A stretch of 64,000 nt of DNA from Candidatus Nitrotoga sp. M5 (GCF_927904885.1 NZ_CAKMNW010000006.1:1-64000); one strand, 5' to 3'; numbered from the stretch's first letter, positions 8,286-17,916 are shown. Numbers and translations are program-made. The notes: generated from the sequence alone by a model not told the origin.

Positions 8286-10987
8286 CGAGCTTTACCCCCA
8301 AAACTTACCAGTCACAAGTGCTTGATAGTGTGGAAGCCTACTTCAAGGCCTGCCACGAACTGCCGTCCCCGTCGATTGCCTTTACCGCGACTACGGAGCG
8401 CCTGTGGGGCCGTGGCAATACGTACAACCCGTTATCGGGCTTCCCGCCCGATATGCCGTATTTCTGCTTGCGCGTGCCCACCGGCGGCGGCAAGACCTGG
8501 CTGGCGGCGAAGAGCGTTCAGCTTGCCAACACGCATCTACTGCGCTGCGAACACAGCGTCATTCTGTGGCTGGTACCATCGAAGCCGATTCGCGAGCAGA
8601 CACTGCGCGCTTTGCGCAATCGCCAGCATCCTTATTACATCGCGTTGCGCGAAGCCGGGTCAATCACCGTACTGGATCTGGAAGAAGCCAAGAGCGTGAC
8701 ACGCGCCACGTTGGATACCTCGACTACAATCATCGTGGCCACGCGGCAGGCGTTTCAGGTGGAAGAGGAAGAGTGCCGCAAGGTATACCAGTCCAGCGGC
8801 GCGCTGATGCACCACTTCGACAATCTCTCGCCCACGCAGCGCGGCGAACTGTTGACCGAAGGCGAAGGCTCGGACCGAATCACGCCTTATTCGCTGGCCA
8901 ATGTGCTGCGTCTGCGTCGGCCATTAGTGGTCGTTGACGAAGCGCATAATAACCGGACTGAACTGGCCTTCGACATGCTGGCGCGCTTCCGCCCCAGCGG
9001 GGTGATGGAGCTGACCGCCACGCCCGATTTGAAACGCACACCCAGCAATGTACTGCACAGCGTATCGGCCGCCGAGTTGAAGGCGGAAGAAATGATCAAA
9101 CTGCCGGTGGTGCTCGAAACGGAGCCGAACTGGCAACAGTGTTTGGCCGACGCCATCGGCCGACGCGATGCCCTGCACAAGCTGGCAGACGACGAACGTC
9201 GGGCGGGTGCCGCCTACTTGCGGCCGTTGGTGCTGATTCAGTCGGAGCCGCGCCGAGCGGGCATCGAGTCGCTGGATTTCGATCGTGTACGCAACGAGCT
9301 GATTACCAACCACGGCATTCCCACAAGCGAGATCATCGTGGCCACCACCGAGGAAAAAGGGCTGGAACAGATTGATGCGGACTACAAGCTGGGCATTGCC
9401 GACCCGACCTGCCCAGTAAAGTTTGTCATTACGCAGAGGGCACTGGCCGAAGGCTGGGACTGTCCATTTGCCTATATTCTGGTCAGCATGGCTTCGCTGC
9501 ATTCGGCCACGGCGGTAGAGCAGTTGCTCGGTCGCGTGTTGCGGCAACCTGGCGCTAAGCACGCCCAAGCGCGGGCGTTGAATCAGTCCTACGCTTTCGT
9601 CGTTTCGCGCAACTTTGCAGAAACCGCCAGTGCCTTGCGTGACCGATTGGTGGCTGGTGCAGGTTTCGAGCGGCGCGAGGTGGCCGAGTTCGTGACAGCG
9701 GCCAAGGCCGAACAATCGCGGCTGGATCTGGAAGGGCACGCCGGACGCGTAGTCGTTCGGCCGGTGGCGATTACCTTGTCCGAGAAACCCGATCTCAAGA
9801 GTATGCCCAAGCCGATCCGCGACAAAGTGAGTTGGGATGGCAAGATGAATACGCTGACCATCAGCACGCCGCTGACCGAGGACGAGGCCGAAACACTCAA
9901 GGCATCAGTCACGTCAGAAACAGCGGCGGCGGCTATTATTGAAGCCGCTGAAGTCAGTCGCACCACCGCCATCGAGTTTTTCCAGACACCTGCCGAACTG
10001 GGTGAACGCTTCTGCGTTCCGCAACTCGCGTTGCGCATTCAGGGTGAGCTTGCTTTGTTCGATGACCCAGAGGTCCTGGAGTACCCGTGGGATCTTTCGC
10101 CTTACGATGCTGCGCCAACGGCCGATGACCTCTCTGTACTTGGTGCGGGCTTTAAGGTTTCGGAAGGGGGCGAGATTGATGTAGATGACGTCTCTGGCCG
10201 TGTTATTTCGCGCTTCTTGCCCGATCTGCAACGGGATTTGGGGCTGGTGTACAAACCCGAAAACTGGGACGAAATTCACCTCGCTACCTGGTTATGCCGC
10301 AACCTACCGGAGCAATCCCTCACTCACGCGAGCAAGCAGGCTTTCGTCGCCGCGTGGCTGACTGATCTGATGCGCCGAAACGATATCACGCTGGCGCGCG
10401 CTAACCTGCAAAAGTTCTTGATCCGTAATCGCCTTGAGGTGCGCATCCGCGACTTGCGCAAACAGGCAGTGGGCAAGGCATTCCAGCAAACGCTGTTCGG
10501 TGACGATGCTGCAACCCGCGTCGCGGTGAGTGATATCTATGCTTTCGATTTTCACCCGCATGGTTATGCGCCCAGCCGCGACTATGACGGCCGCTTCGGC
10601 CACTTCGATTTCAGGAAGCACTTTTACGGGCGCATTGGCGATTTCGACAGCAAGGAGGAATTCGAGTGTGCTTGTTGGCTGGATATTCAGGCGCAGCAGG
10701 GCCGCATTCAGTTCTGGGTGCGCAACCTGGTGCGGCGCGAAGGCAGTTCGTTTTTCCTGCAAAAGGCTGATGGGCGTTTCTACCCGGACTTTCTGTGCCA
10801 GCTTCCCGGAACAGGTGACAAGCCCGGACCGATTCTCACCGTCGAATACAAGGGTGCCGACCGCTGGTTATCAGCCGAGGATGACCGCTTGATTGGCGGT
10901 CTGTGGGCCAGTCTTTCCGAGGGGCGCTGTCGATTTGTGATGGTCAAGGATAAGCGCTGGGACTGGATTGAGGAGTATCTGACGTGA
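8282..10987 (+). CDS. type III-like restriction endonuclease, helicase/nuclease subunit (Res)
   Basis: The 901-residue protein has an N-terminal superfamily 2 helicase with Walker A PTGGGKTWLAAKS (near residue 67), the DEAH box VVDEAHNN (near 217), TATPD, and motif VI EQLLGRVLRQPGA. The C-terminus carries a PD-(D/E)xK nuclease pattern, PDFLC (near 834) followed by VEYKG (near 854). With Mod it would cut unmethylated DNA after ATP-driven translocation or sliding. The start is GTG at 8282, overlapping the toxin stop; the protein begins VTSFTPKTYQSQVLD, typical for Res. The longer upstream frame is only a read-through of the toxin region. The gene is GC-rich and intact. Confidence 0.92.
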   Translation: MTSFTPKTYQSQVLDSVEAYFKACHELPSPSIAFTATTERLWGRGNTYNPLSGFPPDMPYFCLRVPTGGGKTWLAAKSVQLANTHLLRCEHSVILWLVPSKPIREQTLRALRNRQHPYYIALREAGSITVLDLEEAKSVTRATLDTSTTIIVATRQAFQVEEEECRKVYQSSGALMHHFDNLSPTQRGELLTEGEGSDRITPYSLANVLRLRRPLVVVDEAHNNRTELAFDMLARFRPSGVMELTATPDLKRTPSNVLHSVSAAELKAEEMIKLPVVLETEPNWQQCLADAIGRRDALHKLADDERRAGAAYLRPLVLIQSEPRRAGIESLDFDRVRNELITNHGIPTSEIIVATTEEKGLEQIDADYKLGIADPTCPVKFVITQRALAEGWDCPFAYILVSMASLHSATAVEQLLGRVLRQPGAKHAQARALNQSYAFVVSRNFAETASALRDRLVAGAGFERREVAEFVTAAKAEQSRLDLEGHAGRVVVRPVAITLSEKPDLKSMPKPIRDKVSWDGKMNTLTISTPLTEDEAETLKASVTSETAAAAIIEAAEVSRTTAIEFFQTPAELGERFCVPQLALRIQGELALFDDPEVLEYPWDLSPYDAAPTADDLSVLGAGFKVSEGGEIDVDDVSGRVISRFLPDLQRDLGLVYKPENWDEIHLATWLCRNLPEQSLTHASKQAFVAAWLTDLMRRNDITLARANLQKFLIRNRLEVRIRDLRKQAVGKAFQQTLFGDDAATRVAVSDIYAFDFHPHGYAPSRDYDGRFGHFDFRKHFYGRIGDFDSKEEFECACWLDIQAQQGRIQFWVRNLVRREGSSFFLQKADGRFYPDFLCQLPGTGDKPGPILTVEYKGADRWLSAEDDRLIGGLWASLSEGRCRFVMVKDKRWDWIEEYLT

Positions 10988-11187
10988 GCGATGGCGAAAA
11001 AGTTGATCCGCAACCCTTTTGACGGCGCTGCGTGAGTTAATTCTGTAAGGCCGACAGCAAAGGGCTGCCTATGACAGACGCTTACTACCGCAATTGGCCA
11101 ACGTGCTGATAAGGGAGCTTGGTAGGATATTTTATGCTTCCAACTTGCGTTATAAACACTTGTTTGGCATAAAATTTCAATATGTGA

Positions 11188-11391
11188 TGCACTGCGCCTC
11201 GAATTGAGCTGGAAGCACTACCGCTAGTTGCCGTGCATATTGAAAAAGTGTTTGCCGACAGTGAGCTGGAAGAAGATTCAGTTCTTTTAAATTTTCGAAT
11301 AACTGCCGCTGACGGCAAAAGCCACAACACCAAGCTGTATTTTGAAGAGCAGTTGCAGCACATTCGGGAAATCCGCCCTTCCGAGCGCTAA
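11188..11391 (+). pseudogene. unrecognised 3' gene fragment after res
   Basis: Between res and the next gene (10988-11416) there is no complete gene. A 67-codon open frame ends at 11391 and has protein-like composition (IELEALPLVAVHIEKVF, then LEEDSVLLNFRITAADG and LYFEEQLQHIREIRPSER). It opens after an in-frame stop at 11185 with no start codon, so it looks like the 3' part of a broken gene. A 14-codon frame at 10991 and a further open stretch near 11080-11200 in another frame fit the same decay. I cannot name the parent gene. Confidence 0.4.
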
Positions 11392-11416
11392 CTGGTTAAC
11401 TAAGGACAAAGAGGGA

Positions 11417-11962
11417 ATGACCACAAAGAAATCTACCCCGACGTGGAGTAACGTAAAAACCAGACTGAACGATTTCGATCGCGCTGGCTTGCTTGGTCTG
11501 CTGCAAGACCTGTACGCAGCCAACAAGGATAACCAAATCTTCTTGCACACCCGCCTCAGTTTGGGCGACGATGTGCTCAAGCCTTACAAGGTCATCATAG
11601 ACCGCTGGCTGTGGCCCGATTTGTCCAGGAATCAGGACACCTCTGTCGCCAAAGCAAAAAAGCCTATCGCCGATTACAGACGCGCCATCGGTCAAGCGGA
11701 AGGTCTGGCCGAACTGATGGTGTTTTATTGCGAGCGTGCAGCAGGGTTTAGCAATGATGTCGGTCTGCAGGATGAAGGCTACTTCGATGCGCTGGTGCGG
11801 ATGTTCGAACAGGCCTTAAAAACCATTGCCAGTTTGGCCGATGTGCAGCGCCAGCCGTTATGGGACAGGCTGGATACTGTGTGCCGCACCTGCCATAACT
11901 TCGGCTATGGCGTGGGTGATGATATGGACGATTTGCTTAGTGATTATGGGGTTGATGACTGA
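11417..11962 (+). CDS. conserved hypothetical protein of the defence island
   Basis: This 181-residue soluble protein has no signal peptide or membrane helix. It is rich in helices. Visible blocks are TWSNVKTRLNDFDRAGLLGL (about 9-28), a basic segment VAKAKKPIADYRRAIGQ near 78, LMVFYCERAAGFSNDVGLQD near 100, and a C-terminus with CRTCHNFGYGVGDDMDDLL. I recall similar proteins as unnamed neighbours of restriction and other accessory genes, but I cannot assign a function. The ATG at 11417 is preceded by GAGGG. Its GC content matches the island, and it is the last island gene. Confidence 0.7.
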   Translation: MTTKKSTPTWSNVKTRLNDFDRAGLLGLLQDLYAANKDNQIFLHTRLSLGDDVLKPYKVIIDRWLWPDLSRNQDTSVAKAKKPIADYRRAIGQAEGLAELMVFYCERAAGFSNDVGLQDEGYFDALVRMFEQALKTIASLADVQRQPLWDRLDTVCRTCHNFGYGVGDDMDDLLSDYGVDD

Positions 11963-12126
11963 ACGCGATCTATTGGCCGCGCTGCAAGGTAAAACACCCG
12001 GCTGATCGCGCTCTTGGATGATCAGCAATGTGTATAGAAAACCCAATTTTTTAACCATATTCATTATGACGTGATAAGAAAATGCAATTTTTTATACACG
12101 TTTGAGTGATATGTTGTTGGTACTGC

Positions 12127-13383
12127 TCAACCAGGCCGACCATCGGTGCGTGGTCGCCAGTAGACAGGAAAATAGCGCACCGCCCAAGACCCAAAACACG
12201 CCAGCCAGACTGCTCCAGCAGCGACATACAGCCAGTGTCCAGTTTGTATGGGCAATATGTCCGCCAGCACGCGCAGTATGGCAACAAGCTGTATTCCGAT
12301 AAACATTAAATTGATCGGTTTACCCACGTTCATCGGCAGCCCAGAATGACCGAGTGTGACGCGTGTGGCCATGCCGATCAGTAAAGTGGAGAAGCAGCCT
12401 ATGGTCAATGCATGCAAGGGCGCAAGTCTCCAGATAAAAGTTTCGCCATTGCTGATGAATAGTACAAAACTTTGCACGGCAAACAGCAGCATGGCGATTC
12501 CGATCCAGGCAAAACCGATGTGCAATATGCCCAACAGCGGGAATTTCAAGCTGCGGCGTAATCCCCAGCTGTGCGTTAAATAGAGCGCTACGATAGCCAG
12601 TGGCGCGTCGCATAGCCAAAGCCAGGCAGATGCATTATTGATTTGTAGCAGGCCATGGCCCGCGCTGGCCGCCAAGATGATCCACCAAGCCCAATGCGGG
12701 CTCGGGATATAGTTATGCGTCAGCGCACTGGCGGTGAAAAATGGAATCATGCGATGCGCAACACTGGAAAATACCGGTAACAAAAATAGCCACAATCCGC
12801 CTTGAATAGAGAGATGCAACCATGCTGCGTTACCACTCAATAACCAGACTAGATAGGCAACGAGGCTGCACCAACCCAGGCTCAGTGCGACGAAAATGAG
12901 TTGCGGGTGACGTTTGTTTTGGTGTGTCGTGTCAAGCAATACGCGCAACAGTGCATACAGTGCCAGTAGCCATCCCGATAGCGTGCTGACGATGGCAATT
13001 ATCAATAGGGTATGGCTAAAAAATAGTCCGAGATAGAAACTGACAGTCCCTAGTATGAGCAGCAAAAAGGCGGGCATATATCGATGTCGTGGAATGTCGC
13101 TACCTTTCATCCAGCGTGGATAGGTCGTCATCAGAAAGCCGAACATAAAAAACGGAAACAAACCGTACATCATTAACCATGCGTGTGCGGCATTCGGTGC
13201 AATTGCCCAAGCCAGGGGGTGCCAGAGCACACCATAGCTTGTCAGCAACTCAGTCAACAGCCACACCATTACGGCGACAGCTTGCAGTGCGCCACCAAAG
13301 AACATGACGCGGTGAGGTGCGGCACTAAAGATATGCCACTGTTTTGAAAGTATCATAAGTTCGTGTCGTTTATCGGTGCTCAA
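12127..13383 (-). CDS. nnrS: NnrS family heme-copper membrane protein
   Basis: This 418-residue, very hydrophobic protein has about twelve predicted membrane segments. Family signatures include HRVMFFGGALQAV (about residues 23-35), HAWLMMYGLFPFFMFGFLMTTYPRW (about 67-91), SSVAHRMIPFFTASAL, and LHALTIGCFSTLLIGMATRVTLGHSG near the C-terminus, with multiple His candidates for heme and copper. NnrS proteins relieve nitrosative stress in denitrifying and related bacteria, mainly under anoxia. No nitric-oxide regulator or reductase gene is adjacent. It is oriented against the flanking genes and stands alone. Confidence 0.92.
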   Translation of the reverse strand: MSTDKRHELMILSKQWHIFSAAPHRVMFFGGALQAVAVMVWLLTELLTSYGVLWHPLAWAIAPNAAHAWLMMYGLFPFFMFGFLMTTYPRWMKGSDIPRHRYMPAFLLLILGTVSFYLGLFFSHTLLIIAIVSTLSGWLLALYALLRVLLDTTHQNKRHPQLIFVALSLGWCSLVAYLVWLLSGNAAWLHLSIQGGLWLFLLPVFSSVAHRMIPFFTASALTHNYIPSPHWAWWIILAASAGHGLLQINNASAWLWLCDAPLAIVALYLTHSWGLRRSLKFPLLGILHIGFAWIGIAMLLFAVQSFVLFISNGETFIWRLAPLHALTIGCFSTLLIGMATRVTLGHSGLPMNVGKPINLMFIGIQLVAILRVLADILPIQTGHWLYVAAGAVWLACFGSWAVRYFPVYWRPRTDGRPG

Positions 13384-13700
13384 TAGTGGAGCATAACAGG
13401 ACGTTAGCTGAGTTTATTGCTGTGCATTTTAGTACTGTCTTTCGAACGTTTTATGCGTGCCGATATTCTACTCGGTGCGGCTCATCAAACCCAGCAGGTG
13501 CAGCTCGATAGGTTAAGTTGAATGAAATGAAACCCAACGTCACTGGGGATGGATGAACCATTCCACTGACTCGAAATAATTTGAAATTGGAACCAGCTGG
13601 TTTAATAATTAGATTAATAGAAGTACTGGGCAGTTGTTCCTGCCAATGGATAAGCCCCATCAAGTGCTATAATTCACGCTTATTGTGAATGAGTTGTGTA
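13384..13700. promoter_or_regulatory. divergent nnrS/argS control region
   Basis: No gene is supported in these 317 bases. A perfect -10 hexamer TATAAT lies at 13668-13673, 27 bases before the argS start, without a good -35 match. Overlapping it is an inverted repeat ATTCAC-N7-GTGAAT at 13672-13690, which would cover the start of the transcript and could be an operator. No FNR-type or NO-responsive site is obvious in front of nnrS. Confidence 0.4.
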
Positions 13701-15377
13701 ATGCTTGCTGTCTTGAATTTCAAATCCCATCTCTCCGAATTGTTTGCGCAGGCTATGCACGTTGTTGCACCTGAAGCGACACAGACCAATATCCTCATCG
13801 AGCGTCCCAAACAGGTGCAGCATGGTGATTACGCTTGTAATCTGGCGATGCAGCTGGCTAAGCCATTGCGCAAATCACCACGTGATATCGCGCAAGCTTT
13901 GATCGCGGCCTTGCCTGCATCTCAAGTGGTGGAAAAGGTGGAGATTGCGGGAGCGGGTTTCATTAATGTGTTCATTACTACTGCAGCCAAACAGAATGTG
14001 GTGCGTAGCGTGCTGCAGGCAGGAGCGAGCTACGGTCATATTCATCTGGGTGCGGGTCGTAAGTTACAGGTGGAGTTTGTATCTGCCAATCCAACGGGGC
14101 CGCTGCATGTAGGACATGGACGCGGTGCAGCGGTGGGTGATTGTTTGTGCCGCGTGTTGCAGGCGGCAGGTTGGAATGTAACGCGAGAGTTTTACTATAA
14201 CGATGCTGGTGCGCAGATCGACAATCTCACGCTATCAGTACAATTACGCTGCAAGGGTGTGACACCTGACGATCCATCGTGGCCTGAAAATGGTTATCGC
14301 GGCGATTACATCACTGATGTCGCCCGTGCGTATTTGGCGCAAGAAGCAGTGGAGGCCGACGATCAACATGAGCGTGCATCTGGTGATGTGAATGATGCCA
14401 CTGCCATCCGCCATTTTGCGGTCGCTTATCTGCGCAGTGAACAAGATCTCGATTTGCGCGCCTTTGGCGTAAATTTCGATGTGCATTCGCTGGAGTCTGC
14501 ACTCTACACCGACGGTAAAGTGGAGGAGGCTGTCAGCAAGCTTATTGCCAGCGGCCACACGTATGAGCAGGATAATGCACTATGGCTGCGCACGACAGAT
14601 TTTGGTGATGACAAAGACCGTGTAATGCGCAAGAGCGATGGCAATTTCACTTATTTTGTACCGGATGTCGCTTATCACCTGGATAAATGGCGACGCGGCT
14701 TTACCCGCGTCATTAACGAACAGGGTGCAGATCATCACAGCACTATCACACGCGTGCGCGCGGGACTGCAAGCTTTGGATGTTGGCATTCCGCCAGGTTG
14801 GCCGGATTATGTGCTGCACCAGATGGTGACTGTACTGCGCAATGGCGAAGAGGTGAAAATATCCAAGCGCGCGGGCAGTTACGTCACTCTGCGTGACTTG
14901 ATTGATGAAGTGGGCTGCGATGCGACGCGCTTTTTCCTGGCGGCGCGCCATCCCGATACTCAACTGGTGTTCGACATTGATCTGGCAAAATCGCAGAGCA
15001 ATGAAAACCCTGTGTATTATATTCAGTATGCACATGCGCGTATCTGTAGCGTGTTGGGCCAGTGGGGCGGCGATGCTGCGGCGCTTAGCCAAGCCGATGT
15101 AAGTGTTCTGGAGAGTGACTACGAGCGCGCCTTGTTGCAACGTCTGATTGACTACCCGCAAGTAATCGAAAACGCTGCGGAAGATTTGGCACCGCACCTG
15201 ATCGCATTCTATTTGAAAGATTTGGCCGCTGATTTTCACAGCTATTATAATGCTTCACGCTTTCTGGTTGAGGAGGAAGGCGTTAAGCAGGCACGGTTGG
15301 CGTTGATTGCTGCGGTGGCGCAGGTAATGCGCAACGGCTTAGTGCTGTTGGGTGTTTCCGCGCCGGAAAAAATGTAG
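13701..15377 (+). CDS. argS: arginyl-tRNA synthetase
   Basis: The 558-residue class I synthetase charges tRNA-Arg. The HIGH signature appears as [14 protein letters not shown] (near residue 128), and the KMSKS-equivalent as [14 protein letters not shown] (near 386), the normal degenerate form in ArgRS. An N-terminal additional domain precedes them, and an anticodon-binding helical domain ends in [20 protein letters not shown] sequence. An in-frame ATG occurs at 13689. The one at 13701 gives the family-like start [15 protein letters not shown] and is preferred. A SPOR protein and dsbA follow on the same strand. Confidence 0.97.
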   Translation: MLAVLNFKSHLSELFAQAMHVVAPEATQTNILIERPKQVQHGDYACNLAMQLAKPLRKSPRDIAQALIAALPASQVVEKVEIAGAGFINVFITTAAKQNVVRSVLQAGASYGHIHLGAGRKLQVEFVSANPTGPLHVGHGRGAAVGDCLCRVLQAAGWNVTREFYYNDAGAQIDNLTLSVQLRCKGVTPDDPSWPENGYRGDYITDVARAYLAQEAVEADDQHERASGDVNDATAIRHFAVAYLRSEQDLDLRAFGVNFDVHSLESALYTDGKVEEAVSKLIASGHTYEQDNALWLRTTDFGDDKDRVMRKSDGNFTYFVPDVAYHLDKWRRGFTRVINEQGADHHSTITRVRAGLQALDVGIPPGWPDYVLHQMVTVLRNGEEVKISKRAGSYVTLRDLIDEVGCDATRFFLAARHPDTQLVFDIDLAKSQSNENPVYYIQYAHARICSVLGQWGGDAAALSQADVSVLESDYERALLQRLIDYPQVIENAAEDLAPHLIAFYLKDLAADFHSYYNASRFLVEEEGVKQARLALIAAVAQVMRNGLVLLGVSAPEKM

Positions 15378-15501
15378 GTTGGCTTTCTTTCACTGAGATG
15401 AAAGTTAACAAGGTTGTAATTAAATGTGAAGTTACCGATTCTATATGGGTTGTTCAACGAACTTTGCGAGAACGATATGAAACTTTTTAAAGATTGGTTA
15501 T

Positions 15502-16140
15502 ATGAGTAAAAATAGTAACACTCGATCTGCTACGCCGCGTCAAGGCAGTCTGTTGCTGACTGGCATTTTGATCGGAGTGGTAGTGGGTCTGATCATTGCT
15601 GGTGGAGTGGCCTGGTATATTTTAAAAACGCCCGGCTCGTTCGTAAATAACGTGTCAAATGAAACAGCTAAGCTTGCACCGGACTCTGAGAATCGGTTTC
15701 CAAAAACCACTCCAAAAACTGCTCAAACACCCACATCTTCGGCGGCTGTATCAGAAGAGGATAACGGCAAGCCACGTTTTGAATTTTACGAGGTGTTAAC
15801 CGACAAACAAGATACAACGGTAGATATTAAAAAAAAACGTGAAAATACAGTAACGAACGAGGATAAGCCTGCCACTGCCAAGCCTGCGGGTGATGCAACT
15901 GCCAAAGATATTTATTTTTTACAGGCGGGTTCATTTTCCAATGCGGATGATGCCGATAGATTAAAAGCCAAGTTGGCTATGCTCGGCATAGAAGCCAGTG
16001 TGCAAATCGCGATCATTCCTGATAGAGGGGTGTGGCATCGCGTGCACGTTGGTCCTTATAGGGGCAGAGAGGAAATGAATATTGCATTAGGCGCGTTGAA
16101 ACGAAATGGGGTGAGTGCTACTCCAATGCTTGCGCAATAG
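15502..16140 (+). CDS. SPOR-domain protein, FtsN-like
   Basis: The 212-residue protein has a short basic cytoplasmic tail, one transmembrane helix (about residues 18-42, LLLTGILIGVVVGLIIAGGV) and a long polar, Pro/Thr-rich linker. A C-terminal SPOR domain (about 133-211) shows YFLQAGSFSNADDADRLKAK and HRVHVGPYRGREEM. This bitopic layout is that of FtsN and related division proteins that bind septal glycan. In betaproteobacteria such a gene regularly follows argS and precedes dsbA, as here. Whether it is the true FtsN cannot be decided by eye. Confidence 0.88.
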   Translation: MSKNSNTRSATPRQGSLLLTGILIGVVVGLIIAGGVAWYILKTPGSFVNNVSNETAKLAPDSENRFPKTTPKTAQTPTSSAAVSEEDNGKPRFEFYEVLTDKQDTTVDIKKKRENTVTNEDKPATAKPAGDATAKDIYFLQAGSFSNADDADRLKAKLAMLGIEASVQIAIIPDRGVWHRVHVGPYRGREEMNIALGALKRNGVSATPMLAQ

Positions 16141-16192
16141 GCGAAAACGTATGTTTGCTGGATAAAAGTATCGCTTACTTATCAACCGTATG

Positions 16193-16253
16193 CCGCATTC
16201 AAATTTTTTACTCTCGCCTTGTCTTGTTTAGCAATTTGAATTTATAGAGGTGC
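16193..16253 (-). repeat. MITE-like element, copy 2 (internally deleted)
   Basis: Read on the minus strand, it begins GCACCTCTATAAATTCAA, close to the left end of the 3977-4154 element. Then come TTGCTAA and CAAGACAAGGCGAGA, an A-run and TTGAATGCGGC, in the same order as copy 1. The central hairpin part is missing. The remainder of the argS-side gap 16141-16466 holds no recognised gene. Confidence 0.55.
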
Positions 16254-16466
16254 TCTAAAATAATTTAGCTATTAGTCTGAACGCACATTATTTGTATGTA
16301 TGAAACTGTATTAAATTTTGGTTGTCAGGCAGTATTGTGGAAAAGTAGTGTCGCGTTTCATATACCCGAATAAAAAATATGCATCATAAACAAATAGTAA
16401 TGTGTGTATAACGTCGCTATATGGTATATGTTTATTTACAGTCTTAAACTTTGTATGGAGATAGAT

Positions 16467-17093
16467 ATGAGATTCATTAAACAGATTTTTGTGGTCCTGG
16501 CTTTTTTATGTGTTAACCCGGTTTTTGCTGAGCCTGTAGTTGGTAAGGATTACAAAGTGCTCCATACGGCACAACCGTCGCATGCAGGTAGTAAAATTGA
16601 AGTGTTGGAATTTTTCTTCTACGGTTGCTCACATTGTTACGACTTGCACCCAGCGATAACTGCGTGGGAAAAAAAGATGGCCAAGGATGTCGAGCTGATC
16701 TATGTGCCGACCATTTTCAATAAATCGTGGGAGCCGATGGCACGCACTTATTACACGTTGGAATTGCTGGGACAGGAAAAGCAGCTACATGATGACCTGT
16801 TCAATGCTTGGAATGTGAACAACATTGACCTCAGCGACAAAGCCAAGATTGTAGACTTTGTTGGCCAGCGTGGCGTAGATCGCAAGAAATTCAGCGATGC
16901 CTATAATTCTTTCACCATACAAAGCAAGATAACACGCAGCAAACAATTGGCGAAGATCTATGGTATTCGCGGCACACCGTCGCTGACGGTGGACGGGAAA
17001 TATCTGATTAGCGGCCTGGGACCAGATAAAAGCATTACAGTGTTGAACGCTATTGTCGACAAAGCTCGCAAAGAACGTGTGGTCAAAGATTAG
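16467..17093 (+). CDS. dsbA: thiol:disulfide interchange protein DsbA
   Basis: The 208-residue periplasmic oxidase introduces disulfides into exported proteins. A signal peptide (about residues 1-22, RFIKQIFVVLAFLCVNPVFA) is followed by a thioredoxin fold with active site CSHC in EFFFYGCSHCYDLHP (near residue 53) and the cis-Pro loop GTPSLTVDG (near 173). CSHC differs from the E. coli CPHC but is common in betaproteobacterial DsbA. The ATG at 16467 has GGAG at the right distance; earlier in-frame starts would spoil the signal peptide. Its stop overlaps the start of the next gene. Confidence 0.95.
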   Translation: MRFIKQIFVVLAFLCVNPVFAEPVVGKDYKVLHTAQPSHAGSKIEVLEFFFYGCSHCYDLHPAITAWEKKMAKDVELIYVPTIFNKSWEPMARTYYTLELLGQEKQLHDDLFNAWNVNNIDLSDKAKIVDFVGQRGVDRKKFSDAYNSFTIQSKITRSKQLAKIYGIRGTPSLTVDGKYLISGLGPDKSITVLNAIVDKARKERVVKD

Positions 17094-17860
17094 TGGCCGC
17101 ACAACGCGTCGTTATCAGCGGCGCATCCAGCGGCTTGGGTCTGGCGCTGGCTCACCATTATCTTAAGCAAGGCGCGATAGTTGGGGTGTTTGCCCGTCGC
17201 GCTGATTGCCTGCAAAGTCTCTCTGAGCAGTTTCCACAACAGGTGTATTGTTATCCATTGGATGTGCGTGACTCGGCTGCCGTGCAAGCGGCTGCGCAGA
17301 GCTTCATCGCGCACATGGGGGCGCCGGATATCGTGATTGCTAATGCTGGTATTAGTGCTGGCACGCTTACTGAATATGCCGAGGACATTGATATTTTCCA
17401 GCAGATTATGGATGTCAATATCATGGGTGTAATGAAAACTTTTCAGCCGTTTCTTGTGCCTATGCGTGAGGTTGGGCATGGCGTGCTGGTTGGTATCGCT
17501 AGTGTGGCAGGATTTCGAGGTTTGCCGGGGGCGAGTGCTTATTCTGCATCCAAGGCGGCGCTGATCACTTATATGGAAAGTTTACGTGTCGAGTTGCGTG
17601 ATAGTGGGGTGCGTGCAATTACTATCTGTCCTGGCTACATTAAAACGCCGATGACTGCCATCAATCCGTACCCCATGCCTTTTATTTTGCCTGCCGCCGA
17701 AGCCGCGCGCCGTATCGCACGAGCGATTGCATCTGGCAAGTCATTTGCAGTAGTGCCATGGCAGATGGGGTTGATAGGACGCATGCTTAAGCTGCTGCCT
17801 AACTGGTTATATGATTTTGCATTTTCACAGGCTCCACGCAAGCCGCGTAAGACGTTATAA
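17093..17860 (+). CDS. short-chain dehydrogenase/reductase
   Basis: The 255-residue classical SDR has an NAD(P)-binding Rossmann fold seen in VVISGASSGLGLALA (about residues 5-19), NAG in IVIANAGIS (near 84), catalytic Ser in GIASVAGFRG (near 138) and the YSASKAA catalytic YxxxK (near 150). The substrate is unknown. The start is GTG at 17093, overlapping the dsbA stop (TAGTG), so it is likely co-translated with dsbA. The C-terminal QMGLIGRMLKLLPNWLYDF is a mildly hydrophobic helix that might touch the membrane. Confidence 0.93.
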   Translation: MAAQRVVISGASSGLGLALAHHYLKQGAIVGVFARRADCLQSLSEQFPQQVYCYPLDVRDSAAVQAAAQSFIAHMGAPDIVIANAGISAGTLTEYAEDIDIFQQIMDVNIMGVMKTFQPFLVPMREVGHGVLVGIASVAGFRGLPGASAYSASKAALITYMESLRVELRDSGVRAITICPGYIKTPMTAINPYPMPFILPAAEAARRIARAIASGKSFAVVPWQMGLIGRMLKLLPNWLYDFAFSQAPRKPRKTL

Positions 17861-17916
17861 CTTTAATTTATAATTTGGATTTAAGGTACCCTTGATTTGA
17901 ATGCAGTACATGCTTT

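Noticed and set aside
8322..9739. Several long frames on both strands inside res
   Set aside because: They are GC-rich shadows of the intact res gene with low-complexity Arg/Ala composition.
5381..12100. Integration direct repeats of the tRNA 3' end
   Set aside because: I looked for a second copy of the GGTTCAACTCCACC segment at the far side of the island and did not find one.
12102..12309. Plus-strand frames opposite the nnrS 3' end
   Set aside because: They are antisense shadows of nnrS with no domain or ribosome site.
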